Part shown: positions 1 to 12,700 of the stretch, piece after piece
Layout of the letters: each line of letters starts with the position of its first letter
Numbering within the stretch: position 1 is the stretch's first letter
Assembly: GCA_028554755.1 (NCBI GenBank)
Contig: JAPTOF010000010.1
Span: forward strand, 10,328,001-10,392,000
Reading direction: 5' to 3'
Length of the DNA: 64,000 nucleotides
Source: Cordia subcordata
Lineage: Eukaryota; Streptophyta; Magnoliopsida; Boraginales; Cordiaceae
Program-made: the position numbers and the translations under genes
Notes under the pieces: model-generated
Seen by the model: only the letters and a program-made list of their open reading frames with translations
Told to the model about the DNA's origin: nothing
Database searches by the model: none

Positions 1-1
1 G

Positions 2-307
2 ACAACAAATTTTTATGTTTACAAGCTGGATTTCGACAAGTGCGCATGGATAGAGTTGCAGAATTTGTGTGATGAGATGTTATTTTTGGGTGGTAATCAG
101 TCCATGTCTTTGTCAGCTAAGGATTATGCAGGGTGTGAAGAGAACGCAATTTATTTTAGTGATGATTATTGGCTTCGGATGGACGAAGATTACATGTATG
201 GAGGTCATGACATGGGTATTTTTGACTTGGAGAGCAGAAGTGTTAAGGAGATTTACGAATGCGACTGGAATAAGATGACACCAGCTTTTTGGATCCTTCC
301 TAGTTAA
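2..307 (+). pseudogene. DUF295-type F-box protein, C-terminal part (cut by window edge), unit 1
   Basis: The open frame runs from the window edge to TAA at 305-307, about 101 residues. It has the signature of the C-terminal DUF295 domain of plant F-box (SKIP23-like) proteins: an FYVYKLD strand, then the block LGGNQSMSLSAKDYAGCEEN, then AIYFSDDY, then DMGIFDLESRS, ending in a WILPS motif. Members of this family are substrate-recruiting subunits of SCF ubiquitin ligases; the N-terminal F-box would lie outside the window. A close copy sits at 28683-29222. That copy has 18 more codons after the WILPS block, where this one stops after a rearranged stretch. Whether the gene upstream is complete cannot be seen. 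The family call is firm; function is not implied, because the sister copy is clearly truncated. Confidence 0.72.
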
Positions 308-2411
308 TCCATGGTCAAGATGTGCAAAGTATCTGACGCTTAATATTCACATGATATTTCATGAAGTTAATTGTAGTACCACTCAATATTTCTATGGCTT
401 TATGGTTAGTCACATTAGTGAGTTTTTGAATCACAATATAAGAAACTACATACCAAAAGACATGCTTTAGATTAACCTCATATTTTTACTTCTGGAAAAT
501 ACAAATCACAGATGGCATTTTCATTCTAATTTCTTCTCTTGTACCAAGGAAGATGCTGCCTCTTTCTTACAACAGGACCTTGATGCAATCTATCATAGTA
601 TTTGTCTAACAGCATAGAGACACTTGCATTGGTTGACGCCCCTAGTCTGCCCATGATTGCCCGGGCCAACTTCGTAAGGTCCCGCAGAATTGCCATGAGA
701 ACTTTGTGTCCTGATGCATGCACCAATTGCACCTGTGGTAGCAATGACGCCTGTAACATTTTGTTTCCAATTCTTAGTGACTGTTGCACCACGCGTTGTA
801 GCAAGCTTAATTAAAATATATTGCACGTCAGACACAAAAGACACAATAATGGATTAAAGTGAGGATAATCAGCTTGTTCTATGACTAAAATGCAAGGCAT
901 GATGTTCTAAGTAAGATCTCCTTCAAGATCAGAAAAGACATGTATGTTGTCTGCACCTCACGCTAACATTTGAATCCAATACCAAGAAGAAAAGAATTTA
1001 CCATAGAAAACAGAAGATCATATAGGCACTACATGTCCAAGTTCAGCCACCACCATCCTCCAGTGTAAAATCAATCATGGAATGAATACGCCACGTGTAC
1101 GTTATGCTAAATGCAAGTAAACAAGTGACCGGACGAAACAATCTTTAATAGGTCAGGTTGTCTAATCAGCATCTTGATTGTCTATGCATATCAAAAGAAC
1201 CCATTCTTTTGGTCCCTCAGGGAGGCTGTCTAAAAGTTTGATTATTTGGGTGATCTTTAGTACACCAATAAGAGAAAAATGACCAACGACTAATGATTAC
1301 TAATAGATGTTACACTAGTAAAACCGGCCTATTTTACAAGCAAATATACAAACAAAATTGCAAAGCAATGCTCCCTGTCAACAGAATACGGCAATACCCA
1401 TCATTATTGATTGTTACATGCTTCAATTGTTTAATTTGTATCTTAGCTTTGGGTTAGTTATACCAGGAAAATATCTATTTTGAGAGAGAAACTTGAGTGA
1501 CAAGATTTCTAACCTGGAACAGAAATGAGATCTAGAAACTCTCGAGGAACGGGTTGCAAGTGTTTCCGAGTCTGAAACAGCGCCGTTTCATGGATGGCAA
1601 GGGTTTCCGGAGTATGAAACAGGACCATTTCTTGCATGTCCAATGCCCTTGATAATCTATAAACCATGGAGTCATTAATACTTTTTCCGAAGAAGCAACA
1701 AAAGGCAAGCTTGTACAGTTAGGCATTCCAAACGAGGGCAATAATGTCCCTGGGATGCGGATAAATAAACTATAAATGAAAGCATAAGAGTGTTGAGTGC
1801 AAGAGAGAGACTACTAATGTTTATCTTATAGGACATCATAAAGCTTTCTTTTTTTCCCCTCTTTTCTTGAACTAAAGAAGTCCCCTCTCCCGTAGTTCCA
1901 TGAAACAACACGCTTTTCCCTATTATAGAATTATAGTTGCCCAAGGAGAAGTGAAGCAGGCTTGTAATTGGGCAAACAAAGGAAGACAATGAGTCAGACC
2001 TTATTGCCTCTTCAGGAAGCTGAGCCTGGAAACTATACAGGCAACATTTGTGTTAATGTTAATTGGATTACCATTTTGACTATTTGTTCAATTCATGTTC
2101 AATTGAGGACCACACACTACAGCACTTACCATGGAGTGGGCAATGTCACTTTTGTTAAATCACCTTCAGGTTCTGCAAAAAGCCAGAAACCAGATAGATA
2201 ACCATGTCCTCCTGGACGATTACTAGAGGATCCAACCCATTCTTTAACAGCCAACAATTTGATCTTCCAACTTCAAATACATACATTAGCCTTAGGAAGT
2301 GTTTGGAAAAGAACACGCATAAAAATGCAATAGTCTGATTAACTCCACACAGTATCTCGAAGGTTACTAATTATCTGTAAGGTATATTCTTTTGTTTTCT
2401 TTTACCTGCAG
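308..2411. other. Non-coding unit-1 segment between F-box and fructokinase remnants
   Basis: No convincing gene. The segment aligns collinearly with 29223-31453 in unit 2, with small indels. Short open frames occur on both strands (for example minus strand 593-844 and 1675-1989), but none belongs to a family I recognise, and the frames break differently in the two copies. One block, about 650-840, appears a third time at about 49260-50155, so this stretch has been copied more than once. Minus strand 2130-2240 keeps a short open stretch also seen at 31168-31290. It could be an old exon, but I cannot assign it. Confidence 0.5.
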
Positions 2412-2889
2412 GCAAGAATCTTTCACTATGGTTCATGAAGTTTATTGAACAACCATGTAGATGAACTGATTTAGCTACCATGGAAGTTGCCAAGAAGGCA
2501 GGCTGCATTTTCTTTTACGATCCAAATCGAAGATTGGCTTTGTGGCTATTAGCAAAGTCTGCATGACAAGGCATCATGAGCATATAGGACCAGGTTGACA
2601 CCATTAAGGTATTTAATTTCTATTTTTCTGCTTGTTAGTTGCTCCATGAAAGAATTGCTATGGCTAGTTACTTAAAACTTTAGCTTCTTCATTTCTATGC
2701 TAATTGCAGATAAGTGAAGAAGAAATCACATTCGTGACTGACGAAGATGATGCCTATGATGATAATGTGGTAGTTAGTAAGCTTTTCCAACCCAATCTTA
2801 AGCTTTTCATAGTAACTCGAGGGGCAGGTAGATGTAGATACTACACCAAGACAACCATCTGGTTTAGCACAGCCACTGCAGATGTATAA
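2412..2889 (+). pseudogene. Fructokinase (pfkB family) pseudogene, two exons, unit 1
   Basis: Two exon-like blocks match the middle of plant fructokinases, cytosolic or plastid enzymes that phosphorylate fructose. Exon A (2412-2608) follows a TTACCTGCAG acceptor and encodes FHYGS, then MEVAKKAG, then a YDPNRRLALW block, ending in a DTIK-like sequence before a GT donor. Exon B (2710-2889) follows TAATTGCAG and encodes ISEEEITF, then DDAYDDNVV, then HPNLKL/LLVT-like and CRYYTK-like segments, then stops. It is dead: exon A has an in-frame stop right after FHYGS and two more further on. Both the N-terminal substrate-binding region and the C-terminal DTTGAGD catalytic/ATP motif are missing nearby. 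The copy at 31454-31909 shares this truncated structure, so the truncation is older than the unit duplication. Confidence 0.72.
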
Positions 2890-3466
2890 ACATGATACTT
2901 AAAGGTGGTCAAAGTTTTTTCCATTTTTGCATCAGTTGGCAATCCTTAGAGAGTAACTCACTATGTCATATTCAAATCCATAACCAGCATCCTCACAAAT
3001 TACTTTCCATGTCTCTAGTCATTTGTTAATTATGTCATCTCAAAAAATGAAACTAAAATCTCAAGTTCACTTCTGTCCAAAAATAAAAAAGAAATTCTCA
3101 AATTTACTGGCCAAAATTGTTAACCTAAGTAATATGAGCAATTGAAGCAATTTACAGAAGTAATATGACCACTCTTGAATTCAAGTCATTTTGAGCATCA
3201 TCTCAAATACAATACATTCACACTAAAACCAAACAAACAAATAAAAGAAAAAGGAATAGTTGAACACAAATTATCATGTTTTTCTTTCAGCTGCTTGGAA
3301 GAAACATATAGGCGAGGAAGCTCTTTCTGGAGGAACATTACTTGGACCATCTACCTCAACTTGGAAATCTGTGATCAAGAAAAAAGAAAGAGAACAAGAA
3401 AAGTAAAGAAAAAAGTAAAATACTTACTCATATATAGTAAATTAGGGCATTAAATTAATTTAAGGA
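2890..3466. other. Intergenic segment with a thrice-repeated short island
   Basis: No gene called. The part from about 3150 to 3450 is also present at about 32150-32440 and 48370-48650. Within it a short minus-strand open stretch (near 3300-3380, reading DFQVEVDGPS) survives in copies 1 and 2 and has a stop in copy 3. It may be an old exon end of an unidentified gene; conservation across recent duplicates is not proof of coding. Confidence 0.35.
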
Positions 3467-4000
3467 TTAGTTCTTCCAATGGCCCTTGAACTTTGAATCT
3501 TGGGATAATTTGGTTCTTGAACTCCAAACTATAATTTTTAGTCTATAAATTATGAGCCATTGGACAAAAGGACAATTGACGTCTTCTGTTCAAAATTTTA
3601 ATGACACAATGACAAAAAATGTTAATTGTCTTTATTTTGTCCAACGACTTTTAGTTTAAAAGGCATAGTTTAAAAGTTCGTGGCCAAATTATCCAGAGGC
3701 CAAAAGTTCAGGGACCATTAGAAGAACTAACTTTTAATTTCTTTATTGGTCCTTGAACTTCGGGCCTAAGGATAATTTGGTTTCTGAACTGTGAAATTGT
3801 GCCTTTTAGTTCCCAATCTATAAGTTGTTGGACAAAATAAAAATAGTTAACGTTTTCAATCAAACTTTTAATAGCAAAGTAACGGAAAATTTTAATTGTC
3901 CTTAGTTTGTCCAACGAATCGTAGTTAAGGAACTAAAAAACACAATTTCAAAATTCAAGACCAAATTGTCCCAAAGTTCAAGCACCACTAGAGGAACTAA
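3467..4000. mobile_element. Two abutting fold-back (long-TIR) elements, unit 1
   Basis: Two hairpin-like elements lie head to tail, about 3467-3730 and 3731-4000. In each, the left arm begins around TTAGTTCTTCYAATGG with CCTTGAACTT, and the right arm is its imperfect reverse complement ending GARGAACTAA. Both contain the inner motif CATTGGACAAAA. Arms nearly as long as half the element and no open frame fit non-autonomous fold-back MITEs. The same pair occurs at 32479-33013, and a decayed version at about 48742-49200. Superfamily not assigned. Confidence 0.6.
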
Positions 4001-4145
4001 CTCTTAATTTAATTATTTAGAGCTTGATCAGTGAACTCATCTCAACCCAAGCCAAGAAAAGCTCATTATAGAGCCTCACACAATAAGGGTAAAAGTCAAG
4101 ATGAATTTCATATTGCATAGTCACCCTAGCTAGCTAAGGTAGTTA

Positions 4146-4340
4146 GAGCTCATTTAGATAGTTTTTCTTCAAGTGCTTTTTTCAATAATTTTTTAAAAAA
4201 AGTGTTTTATGGGAAAAAATTGAGATTTTTTAGAATTTCAACTTTTTTAAAAGCCAATTTAAATACTTATTGCGAAAAAAGTCATCTTTTTTCAGGGAAA
4301 AAAATATTTTTTATGAAAAAAAAAAATCCAAATGAGCCCC
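4146..4340. mobile_element. Tourist-like MITE with TTA target duplication, unit 1
   Basis: A 195-bp AT-rich element has terminal inverted repeats GAGCTCATTTAGAT (left) and ATCCAAATGAGCCCC (right). It is flanked by TTA at 4143-4145 and 4341-4343. The 3-bp TWA target duplication is the hallmark of PIF/Harbinger-derived (Tourist) MITEs. An orthologous copy with the same flanks is at 33159-33363, and only its right end remains at about 49220-49250. Confidence 0.65.
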
Positions 4341-4633
4341 TTAGATTATCATATAACAGCAGCCTCCATATACATGAAAAGTTAAAAATAAAAGAAGTGC
4401 ATGCCTCGGTGGAGAAACTATAATTTATCTCATTATATCCTGGTAAATATTTGTTTGATGCATCATATGTGTTGTCTACTAATGTATAGTAATGGTTAAT
4501 CAAAATTTCAAAAAAGAGAAAAAAATAGGAAATAGATTTTATGTTGCATAAATATATTAAGCAGTCAATTGGAAAATTTTTTATATCATTGTGATGTAAG
4601 AAGAATTACCTGGGAGGGGATTGAGCTGTTACT

Positions 4634-7600
4634 TCAATATTCCTCTCTCTGTTGACCTGAAAGCATCACATACTTTCGCATAAATTCTTCAGGCATCCCA
4701 TCAATCTGAAACTCTTTGAGGTTGGTAATTAGATATCTAAATCCATCCTCTGGTATTATTTCCAATTTCTTGCAGTTATCAATTTCTAAACTTGAAAGAT
4801 TGGGGAAGGCTCCTTCATCCACTCTCCATTTCTCCAAGTTGTCCAAATCCCAAAGCTCAAGTGACACGAGTTGAGGGAAATCCATTGCATCACAAATGAT
4901 TTCTTTCCCATTAAAGGCATCCGGAAAGAGTATGAGTTCCCGCAAGTTGGGAAGTTTCTTCAAGAATTCCATCCATTCTTCATCCAATTCAGTTTCTTCC
5001 AAAAATAACCTCATCAGATTTGGCCAGAGTTGCACCTCAAATCCGTACTTCGGTAACGTGCCAACATGAATTCCACGGAGTGTTAGATCACATAGATTGC
5101 GACACGTCAACATTTTCCCTAGATTCTCCTGCGAAAGATGCTGCTGAATGCTAAACATCATTTCAATTTTGACCCATTTTATTTTATTCCAACTATTGAT
5201 CTGGTCAATGATGAGAGACAACTCATCCTTGCCTAGTCTTGCACCAAAGTATCGAAGATTTACCAACTTTGATAGATCTTTGTTCCAACATTTTTCACTA
5301 TTAAATCCTTCCAACGTCTCCAGATTCATCAATCCATTCAGCCGCAGCTTTTTTGACTTCCCACAGGAAAAATATTCTAGATAAAGATGTCTCAATCGCT
5401 TCATCTTCGAGAATATATTGTTTGGTATATAGACTCTCGCATTTCTCAAATCAAGAGTCTCCAGATATTGCAAGTCACCAACAGAAGGTAGCAATTTTTC
5501 AAACCTAAGTTCACTCAAACTTAGGTACCTTAGGTGGACCATTTTACTGATATCTTTTGATAATTTTGACTCATCATACCCACAATGATTGAGACTAAGA
5601 GCTCTACATGATCTAAAATTTAGTCGTCCATGTAACTCTATCGTATTGAGGTAGAGAGTTCGAAGGGATTGTTTGCTTATTTGCTCTGAGGATAATGGCT
5701 CCCACTCCAAGAAATTACTAGAGAAAACTGCCAATCTACGTGTATTAGTATTTGAGAAAGAAGAGATATCTCTGTTAGCATCTAAATCAAAACTCTCTAA
5801 GAAGCCTTCTTCTTTTCCCTTGTTTAAACACAAGTCTCTCATGAGATCATGAAGTTTGCATGATTCAATCCTTCTAGAACCCTTGTTCATTTGCACTTGA
5901 ACCATAGACCTAAAAGCCAGCTCATTTAAAATGGCTTCAGCCACGTCCATCATTGACTCTTTTTTGCCTGAAACCATGCCTTCTGCGATCCATAAATGGT
6001 ACAATGTTCTCACTTCTATTTCTTCGTCCTCTTGCAAAATGCCCATATAAAGAAAACATGGCTTTAACTGATAAGGCAAATCATTATAGCTCAAAGCCAA
6101 AACTTTCTCTATGGATCCACTTAGTTCTTCGCTCAAATGTGAATCAATAACCTCTTGCCATTCACTCAAACTACTTCTACTTTTTAGAAGTCCTCCGAGC
6201 ACGGAAATTGCCAAAGGAAGGCCACCGCACTTGCCAACTATTTTCTTTCCTACGTCCTTATATTTGGGGTCTATTTTCATATCTGCAAAACAAGTTATAA
6301 GTTTCGCTCTGTTGAAGCAAATCATATGTTTGAGTATTACTGAAATACTTTCCATTATTGTTGAAATTGGGTGGTTAATGAATGAGAGAAATTATGGGAT
6401 AGAAGTTAGAAATTCAACTTGAGGCTGAGTTAAATTTCAAATTTGTTATAATTATTACAGAGCATATGTGTTATAACGTACTGAGCTTAACGCATGTAAC
6501 TGCAGCAGGGTTGGAATTCTAGTTTCAACTTTTAAAACTTTTGATGGTGCATTGAATGGTTCTATAGTGATTGGTTTAATTTTATATGGTCTGAATGTAA
6601 CGTCCATAAGTTTATAACTACATAGTTCATCAATTAGCACCTTGGTGAAGTGATAAATTTTCAAGAAGATTGAGTCCAACTTAAGGCTCCATCTTTGGTT
6701 TGGCACTTTGGCCTACTGCTTTTTTAAAAAAATAAAAATAAAAAATTGTTAATTGTGATATTACAACTAATTTAGCCTACTCAAAAGTGTAATTCTATCA
6801 GTTTTCATTAGCCTTGTTTAATCTGCTATCTTCTACTAAGTAATACTATTATTCCCAGTTTATGATTTTACTTCACCGCTCTTGCATGCTTCTACACGCA
6901 CACTTATATATAGTAAATAATAGTCTACCGATTATTTCCTACAATGCTATTCAAGATTGATGCCAAGTGTCAATAAGTACAATCAACCAATTTAAATTAT
7001 TTCTTTAATACCAAGTTTGTAAATTACAGTTATTAAATATTGAATAGCAACAATATTTCAACAAACATAAATTAATAAATCACAGGAGACTAGTTAAACA
7101 AGAAATAAGTCAAAATTTATTCACCATATCTAAAATTTATTGTTTATTCTTTAATCAAACATCTTTGGTCCTACAAACATCAACCAAAGATGATGATTTG
7201 CAGCTAAAAATCTTAACAAGTCGCATCAAAATTTCATACTCTAGTTATCTTGATAAACTTAGAGCAATATTAAATATCATAGTATTTTTATCTTATCATT
7301 TTTATGTGTATATCTAGTTGGCAATTGGAATGTTGAAAGAAAGAGAATAAAAAAGGTCTTAAGTTATTTTACAAATTAGACATTCACATAAAATGCTATA
7401 TCATGCCATATCTAGAGGGCATTTAGATTAGCTTATCGATGGCCAGTACTTTTAGCATTAAGTGACTTTTTTGTTTCTAATTTTAGATAGTTACCTGTTT
7501 GAACAATATATTGTTGTAATTATAAAAATAATTATTTATATGCTTGGTTTAAGTATGTTTAAAAAATAACTTATATTGTTAAAATAATTATTAAGGACAT

Positions 7601-9721
7601 ATCACTTGAAATACAATATAAATTTAATTAATTATTTATTTTTTAAGAGTAAATAACCAAAATATTATAATGTAATAATTTCACTTATGTTATATAATGA
7701 TTATTAAATAAACTGCAGTAATAAAGATAAAAGGGCAAGTATAGTATAAAAGAATAAAGATAGTTTAGTAATAAAGCTAAAAAGGTGAGAATAACGTAGT
7801 AAATGGTGTTGTCTAACCTATTTTTTTAACGTAAATAAACCTATAAAAAGCAGAAGTTGGGGGGTGATCAGCTATTTTTTTTTTTTAAAGTTACTTGAAA
7901 AAAGCACCCTTTTTTTTAATTAAAACAAAGACAGTTACTATCTTAAATTGAGATTTAAATAGGTTTGAACAACTTAAAAGCTAAGCCAAACACCATCTTA
8001 ATAATGCAAATATCCTAACACTATCAAATTTTTTCTCTTCAAAGAATCAATAATTACATTATTCGTCTTCTGGTGCTTTTCTTATTTTTTCGAGTTAGAT
8101 GCTTTTTCGATTTTACTTTCGTTATTTATATGCTCTGTTCAATTACTATTAGAATATTATTCCTACCATAAAAAATTTATAAAATCCAAGACCACTAGAA
8201 GATCCTGAAGTACTCTTCCTATTACCAATTGGTTCTAGAATGGAACCTCAAAATTGTGAACATAGTATTAAAGGCAGGCCTTTGGTTTGTATCTAACCAT
8301 GTGTGATCCTTTCATCTATGTGCAAGTCATGATCCAATTCATTCATTGTGTGTTCCATCTTCTTCATCAAATTAGTTCACATGAGAGAGGCAGTGTTAGC
8401 ATGTTATTTCTCCTATATTGAAAATTCATAAAAATCAAGACCACTAATAGGATCTTGGGTACTCCTCCTAGTAAAATTAGTTTTACTATGAAACCTGAAA
8501 ATTCCGAAGAATTACTACACATCTCTCGTAGAAAAACATGATTACTTTGGAAAACTTACCAAGCATCAATTTTACAAAATATATTTGAACTTTATCCTCT
8601 CATATATTTGATAAGTCCAAATTATGCCACAAATTCATATTGGTTTGTATGCAAATAGGGGATTTGATACTTCCTAATTATTATTATTTTGTGTATTTTG
8701 GCACATGTAGGCTTGAAAAAAAAATGAAGAAAGCAATAAATATGGATTCAAGGAGTTTTTAGACATAAAAACGAGTTGTCAACAAGTGTTGTCATCCTAA
8801 GTATGCCCACGCCAGATAACTAAGTGGGATTGACAATTTTGACAAAAGACTGGAAGATATTTTAAGGTTTTCTTAGGAAAGAATTATTGACCAAATATGT
8901 GCTTTAATTCTAGAAGGAAGAAAATTATTTTTTGAGGAGTCTATTTTGATAAGGATTTTATTTCGGGATAATTACCTTTTATTTTAGATTAGTACTAATA
9001 GAGTTTTCTTATTAGAAGAAGCTCCTAGATTATATAATATTCTCAATAGACTCCAAGGAACTATCTAGCTTGCATCTAGACTTTTTCCATTATTTTCTTG
9101 TTTTATTGCTTTTTCTTCTTAGGTGCCTCTTACAAAGCGTGAATTGTTGAATAATGTAAATTGAAGTTTATAGTTCTATAAAATCCGTGAGATCTAACTA
9201 ACTTTCTCCTTTCGTTTTATTTCAATATTTATGTGTTTTCTGCTTTAAGAATACTATTATCTTGTGGTTATTCAATCTTGCTAGCGATTATTCAATTGCC
9301 AAGTAGTAGGTAATCAAGTAGAGAGATTAGATAACTTATCTAATTGATCTAAAATAGTGGTAACTTAAATTTTCTCTAAAAACATATCTAACTAAGTAAT
9401 TTCTACAAGAGAATTGACTTTTAGAATTAAGTTCTTCTAGAACTTTTTTTATGCTACCTATAGATAGACCTTGCGAGTGATTCAAGGGTCAGACTGTCGA
9501 CTGGGTAAGGAAAATAATTAGGAGGTTCGATCCTTCTCACCATTATCACAAATGGTGAGGTAAGAATATGAATTTTATTTTTAGTGGATTCGGCACCCAT
9601 TAATATTATAAAAATCTACATATCTATATATATTTATATAAATTAAAACATGCCATATTTAATAGTGTCAAGTGTCCTAGTTCCATCAATTCTATTATCT
9701 CAAAAAATGAGTTAAACTTCA

Positions 9722-9771
<50 letters not shown>

Positions 9772-12700
9772 TAATCATCTTCTATTACCTCTTTTCCTCA
9801 TTAGATTCATTTCTGGTTTCACTTTCTAAACTTAAATGTGCTATTCAATTATTGCAAATCATTTATAAAGAAAACATGATTATTATAGAAAATTACTAGG
9901 AACTAAAATTTACAACATATATTTATATTATACTTTCACAGAGATTATAAAAATTGACCATCAATAGTAATTAAATACATTAAATTTTAAAGTACTCATT
10001 CTATGTATATCACAAGTGTTATATTCTAGTATTATATAAAAGAGTCCATCCATATTTAATATCACTATGCTTCCTAGTCTTACCAATTCTTTTCCCTCCA
10101 AAAGGGAATCAAATTTTAATAAACATATTACTCCAATGAGTAATGCTAGATGAGATCCTATATTTATCACCTAAATATTATCTTTTATGTTGGCATGATA
10201 ACTTGACAAACTTTTTAATTTCTCTATCTTCTTTTTCTATCTAATAAATATATTATTCAAATGAGTAATTCTATTGCCGTTTTTTTCCCCCACATCATAT
10301 CCTTTTCTTACTTACTCGTGCAATTTTAAATGCGTTACTTAATTGCTATACATCTCATACAAGAAAAAAAAAATGATTATGCAAAATTTATCAAGAATTA
10401 GATTTAACAAAATATACTTATATTTTATCCTTGCTCAAACTATATGTTATAAAGTAGTGTTTATGCCTTTTCTTTTCTTTTCTTTTTTTAATCAATGCCA
10501 CGTTCCCATGCCATAGTTTTTTTTGCCTCCAAAAGGACTTTGGATTTATTTGTTCTATCCAGTAAAATTATTTCCTAATATGCTTTTTCTGGATACTTAC
10601 TGAATGCTAAAATGTTATCCATCTACTTGGTTTGAGAAGTTCCATTTAGTCTTTGATTGTATTTGTTAATTAGGTGAGATTAATCAACCACCATGAAGAA
10701 ACATAATAAAGAAAGTATATTATAAAGGAATTAAAGTAATGGTCAGAATCTACGTTTTATATTGTATAAAGGTAGATCATGATACAACTAGCCAAGATGA
10801 GTCTTCCCACATAGCCCAAACGCCCAGGAAGTTGGCTAGGCCATATATATAGGTTTGAGTATAAGACTTACTTCTATTGAGTATTGAAGAAAAGAGAATT
10901 ATGAGTTTGAGTATTTTGAAGGTGGTGATTGGTATACATGAATCGGTTGGGAGTGAAATGGCATTCCTAGTTCTTTCTTAAATTCCATGCTTGGCATGAA
11001 GTAATGATTGAAGGAATCCGATTCCCATGAGAATTCCATTCCCATGAATATTGGAATAGCCATTCCTCACAAAACCTATGGGAATGGCTCATTCCCATGT
11101 TCGTGGGAATGAGATTTTTTATCAAAAGGCTGAAATAATCTTTCAAATATTAAAATTTAATGTAAAAAATAAAAAATAAAATAAAAATCAATTTAAAAAT
11201 AAAATATAAAATATAAAAATTTTAAAATTAAAAATTAAAAATAGAGTATAAAAATAAAATTTTAAATTTAAAAATAAAAGGAATATATAAGAATGAAATA
11301 AATATAAAAATAAAATTAAAAATGAAATAAAAATAAAAATAAATATATGTATGTATGTATATTAGTATTGGTATTGTTTTAGTAATATTTTGTGTCATTA
11401 ATTTTATTACTAAAATGTATATAATGTAATAGTATAGTAGTAATTTTAATTTTTTATATCAATCATTTTCAATATTATACTAGTATACTAATTACCAAAA
11501 ATAAATTTGGAATTAATATACCTATTTCTACCATCATTCTTAGTTTTACCAAGCATGCCATATTCATCACCAAATCTATTCTATTCCCAAACTCATTCCA
11601 TTCCAGTCAAATTCATTTTATCGCACCAATCACCACCAAAAAAAATTTATTGGTTTGACTATAAAGTTAGAGTAGTCAAAACGAGTAAAGATCATGTGAG
11701 TCAACCCACAAAAAAAGAGATTAGTGTTGGAAGGTTTTGTGGCCCGCCAAACAAATTGGTTGACCTGACTCAACTCACCAAATTAGTGAGTCGGGTTGGG
11801 TCAACCTAGTAACCCGCCAACTTTCTAAAATGATCTACTTAGCCCGTAGGCTTGCCTAACTCTCCATTATTTAAAAAAATTATGTTCATTTTGATATGAA
11901 CTTTTTTTTATAGCAAAAACAAATATCATCCATATTATAATATATACATATATATATTTTTATATTTTTCATCATATTTTTGTTCCTCACATGGTAACAT
12001 AAAGGCATAACACGTACAACTTTGCTTGTGTATATAATTATTAAGTTAGTTGACTTACCGGTCTCTTCACTTCTAGGGAATGCTTTCTTGCAAAATAATT
12101 CCCAGCCTTCTTCCTCAGTCAAGCTTCGAAGTTTATATGTGTGCCCAATTTCTGCCACTTGCCTTATGCGAGTCGTAAGTAATATCTTACTTTTCGATTC
12201 TTGATCCGCACTTGCAAAGGCTTTGCTTAGGATCTTCCAGTGATTTTCCTCCCAAATGTCATCAACAACAATCAAGCATTTTTTCTCACCCAACACTTTG
12301 TGTAGCTCCCTCACCAATTCAATTTGGTTCATGTTCATGACCCCATGAATTAGAAGTTGCTTTAGTATATCTTGCAGGACAACTTTGAGGTTGCATTGTT
12401 GAGTTATGCAGCACCAAGCAAATGCTTCATAGCAATGCTTTACCTTTGGGTGGCTGTAAATCTTCCTAGCGAGTGTGGTCTTTCCAAGACCACCCATGCC
12501 GTATATTGAGACAACTTGATGGTCTTTGTCATCGTCAACCATCATTGATATCAACTCCGCTATTTCAGTATGCATCCCAACGAAGTCTTTATCGGCCTCA
12601 TGAGCATAAGTTTGCCTTAGCCACCACTGCGTCTCGTTTGCTTCTGATGTTGAGCTCTGTCCTCCTTTGCTTAGTATGCCATGGTCTTGCGACCTGTTTC

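Larger units (their letters stand above)
6283..12058 (-). other. 5.8-kb intron of NLR-a1
   Basis: The intron lies between the donor at 12057-12058 and the acceptor at 6283-6284 of the NLR gene. The matching intron of unit 2 (35279-38338) is only 3.06 kb. Most of the difference is made of unit-1-specific inserts at about 7415-7997, 8609-9599 and 10921-11637, plus AT-rich and (TA)n/(TG)n sequence. No separate gene is supported inside. The segment near 6954-6977 is the SINE-free version of the site that holds a SINE in both NLR-b copies. Confidence 0.7.

Noticed and set aside
593..844. Minus-strand frames at 526-844 as an exon of an unknown protein
   Set aside because: Two different frames are open here. 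The unit-2 copy has an internal deletion (about 29760-29800) that breaks both, and no splice pattern or family was recognised.
1675..1989. A 104-codon minus-strand frame, similar in both units (also 30689-30991), as a gene
   Set aside because: Low-complexity, Leu/Ser-rich and unrelated to known families. The two copies differ by frame-disrupting indels at their ends, and conservation is no better than in surrounding non-coding sequence.
9470..9560. A tRNA gene (GGTTCGATCC-like B box)
   Set aside because: No acceptor stem or anticodon arm can be folded around it. It lies inside a repeat-like insertion and is probably a chance or SINE/LTR-derived motif.
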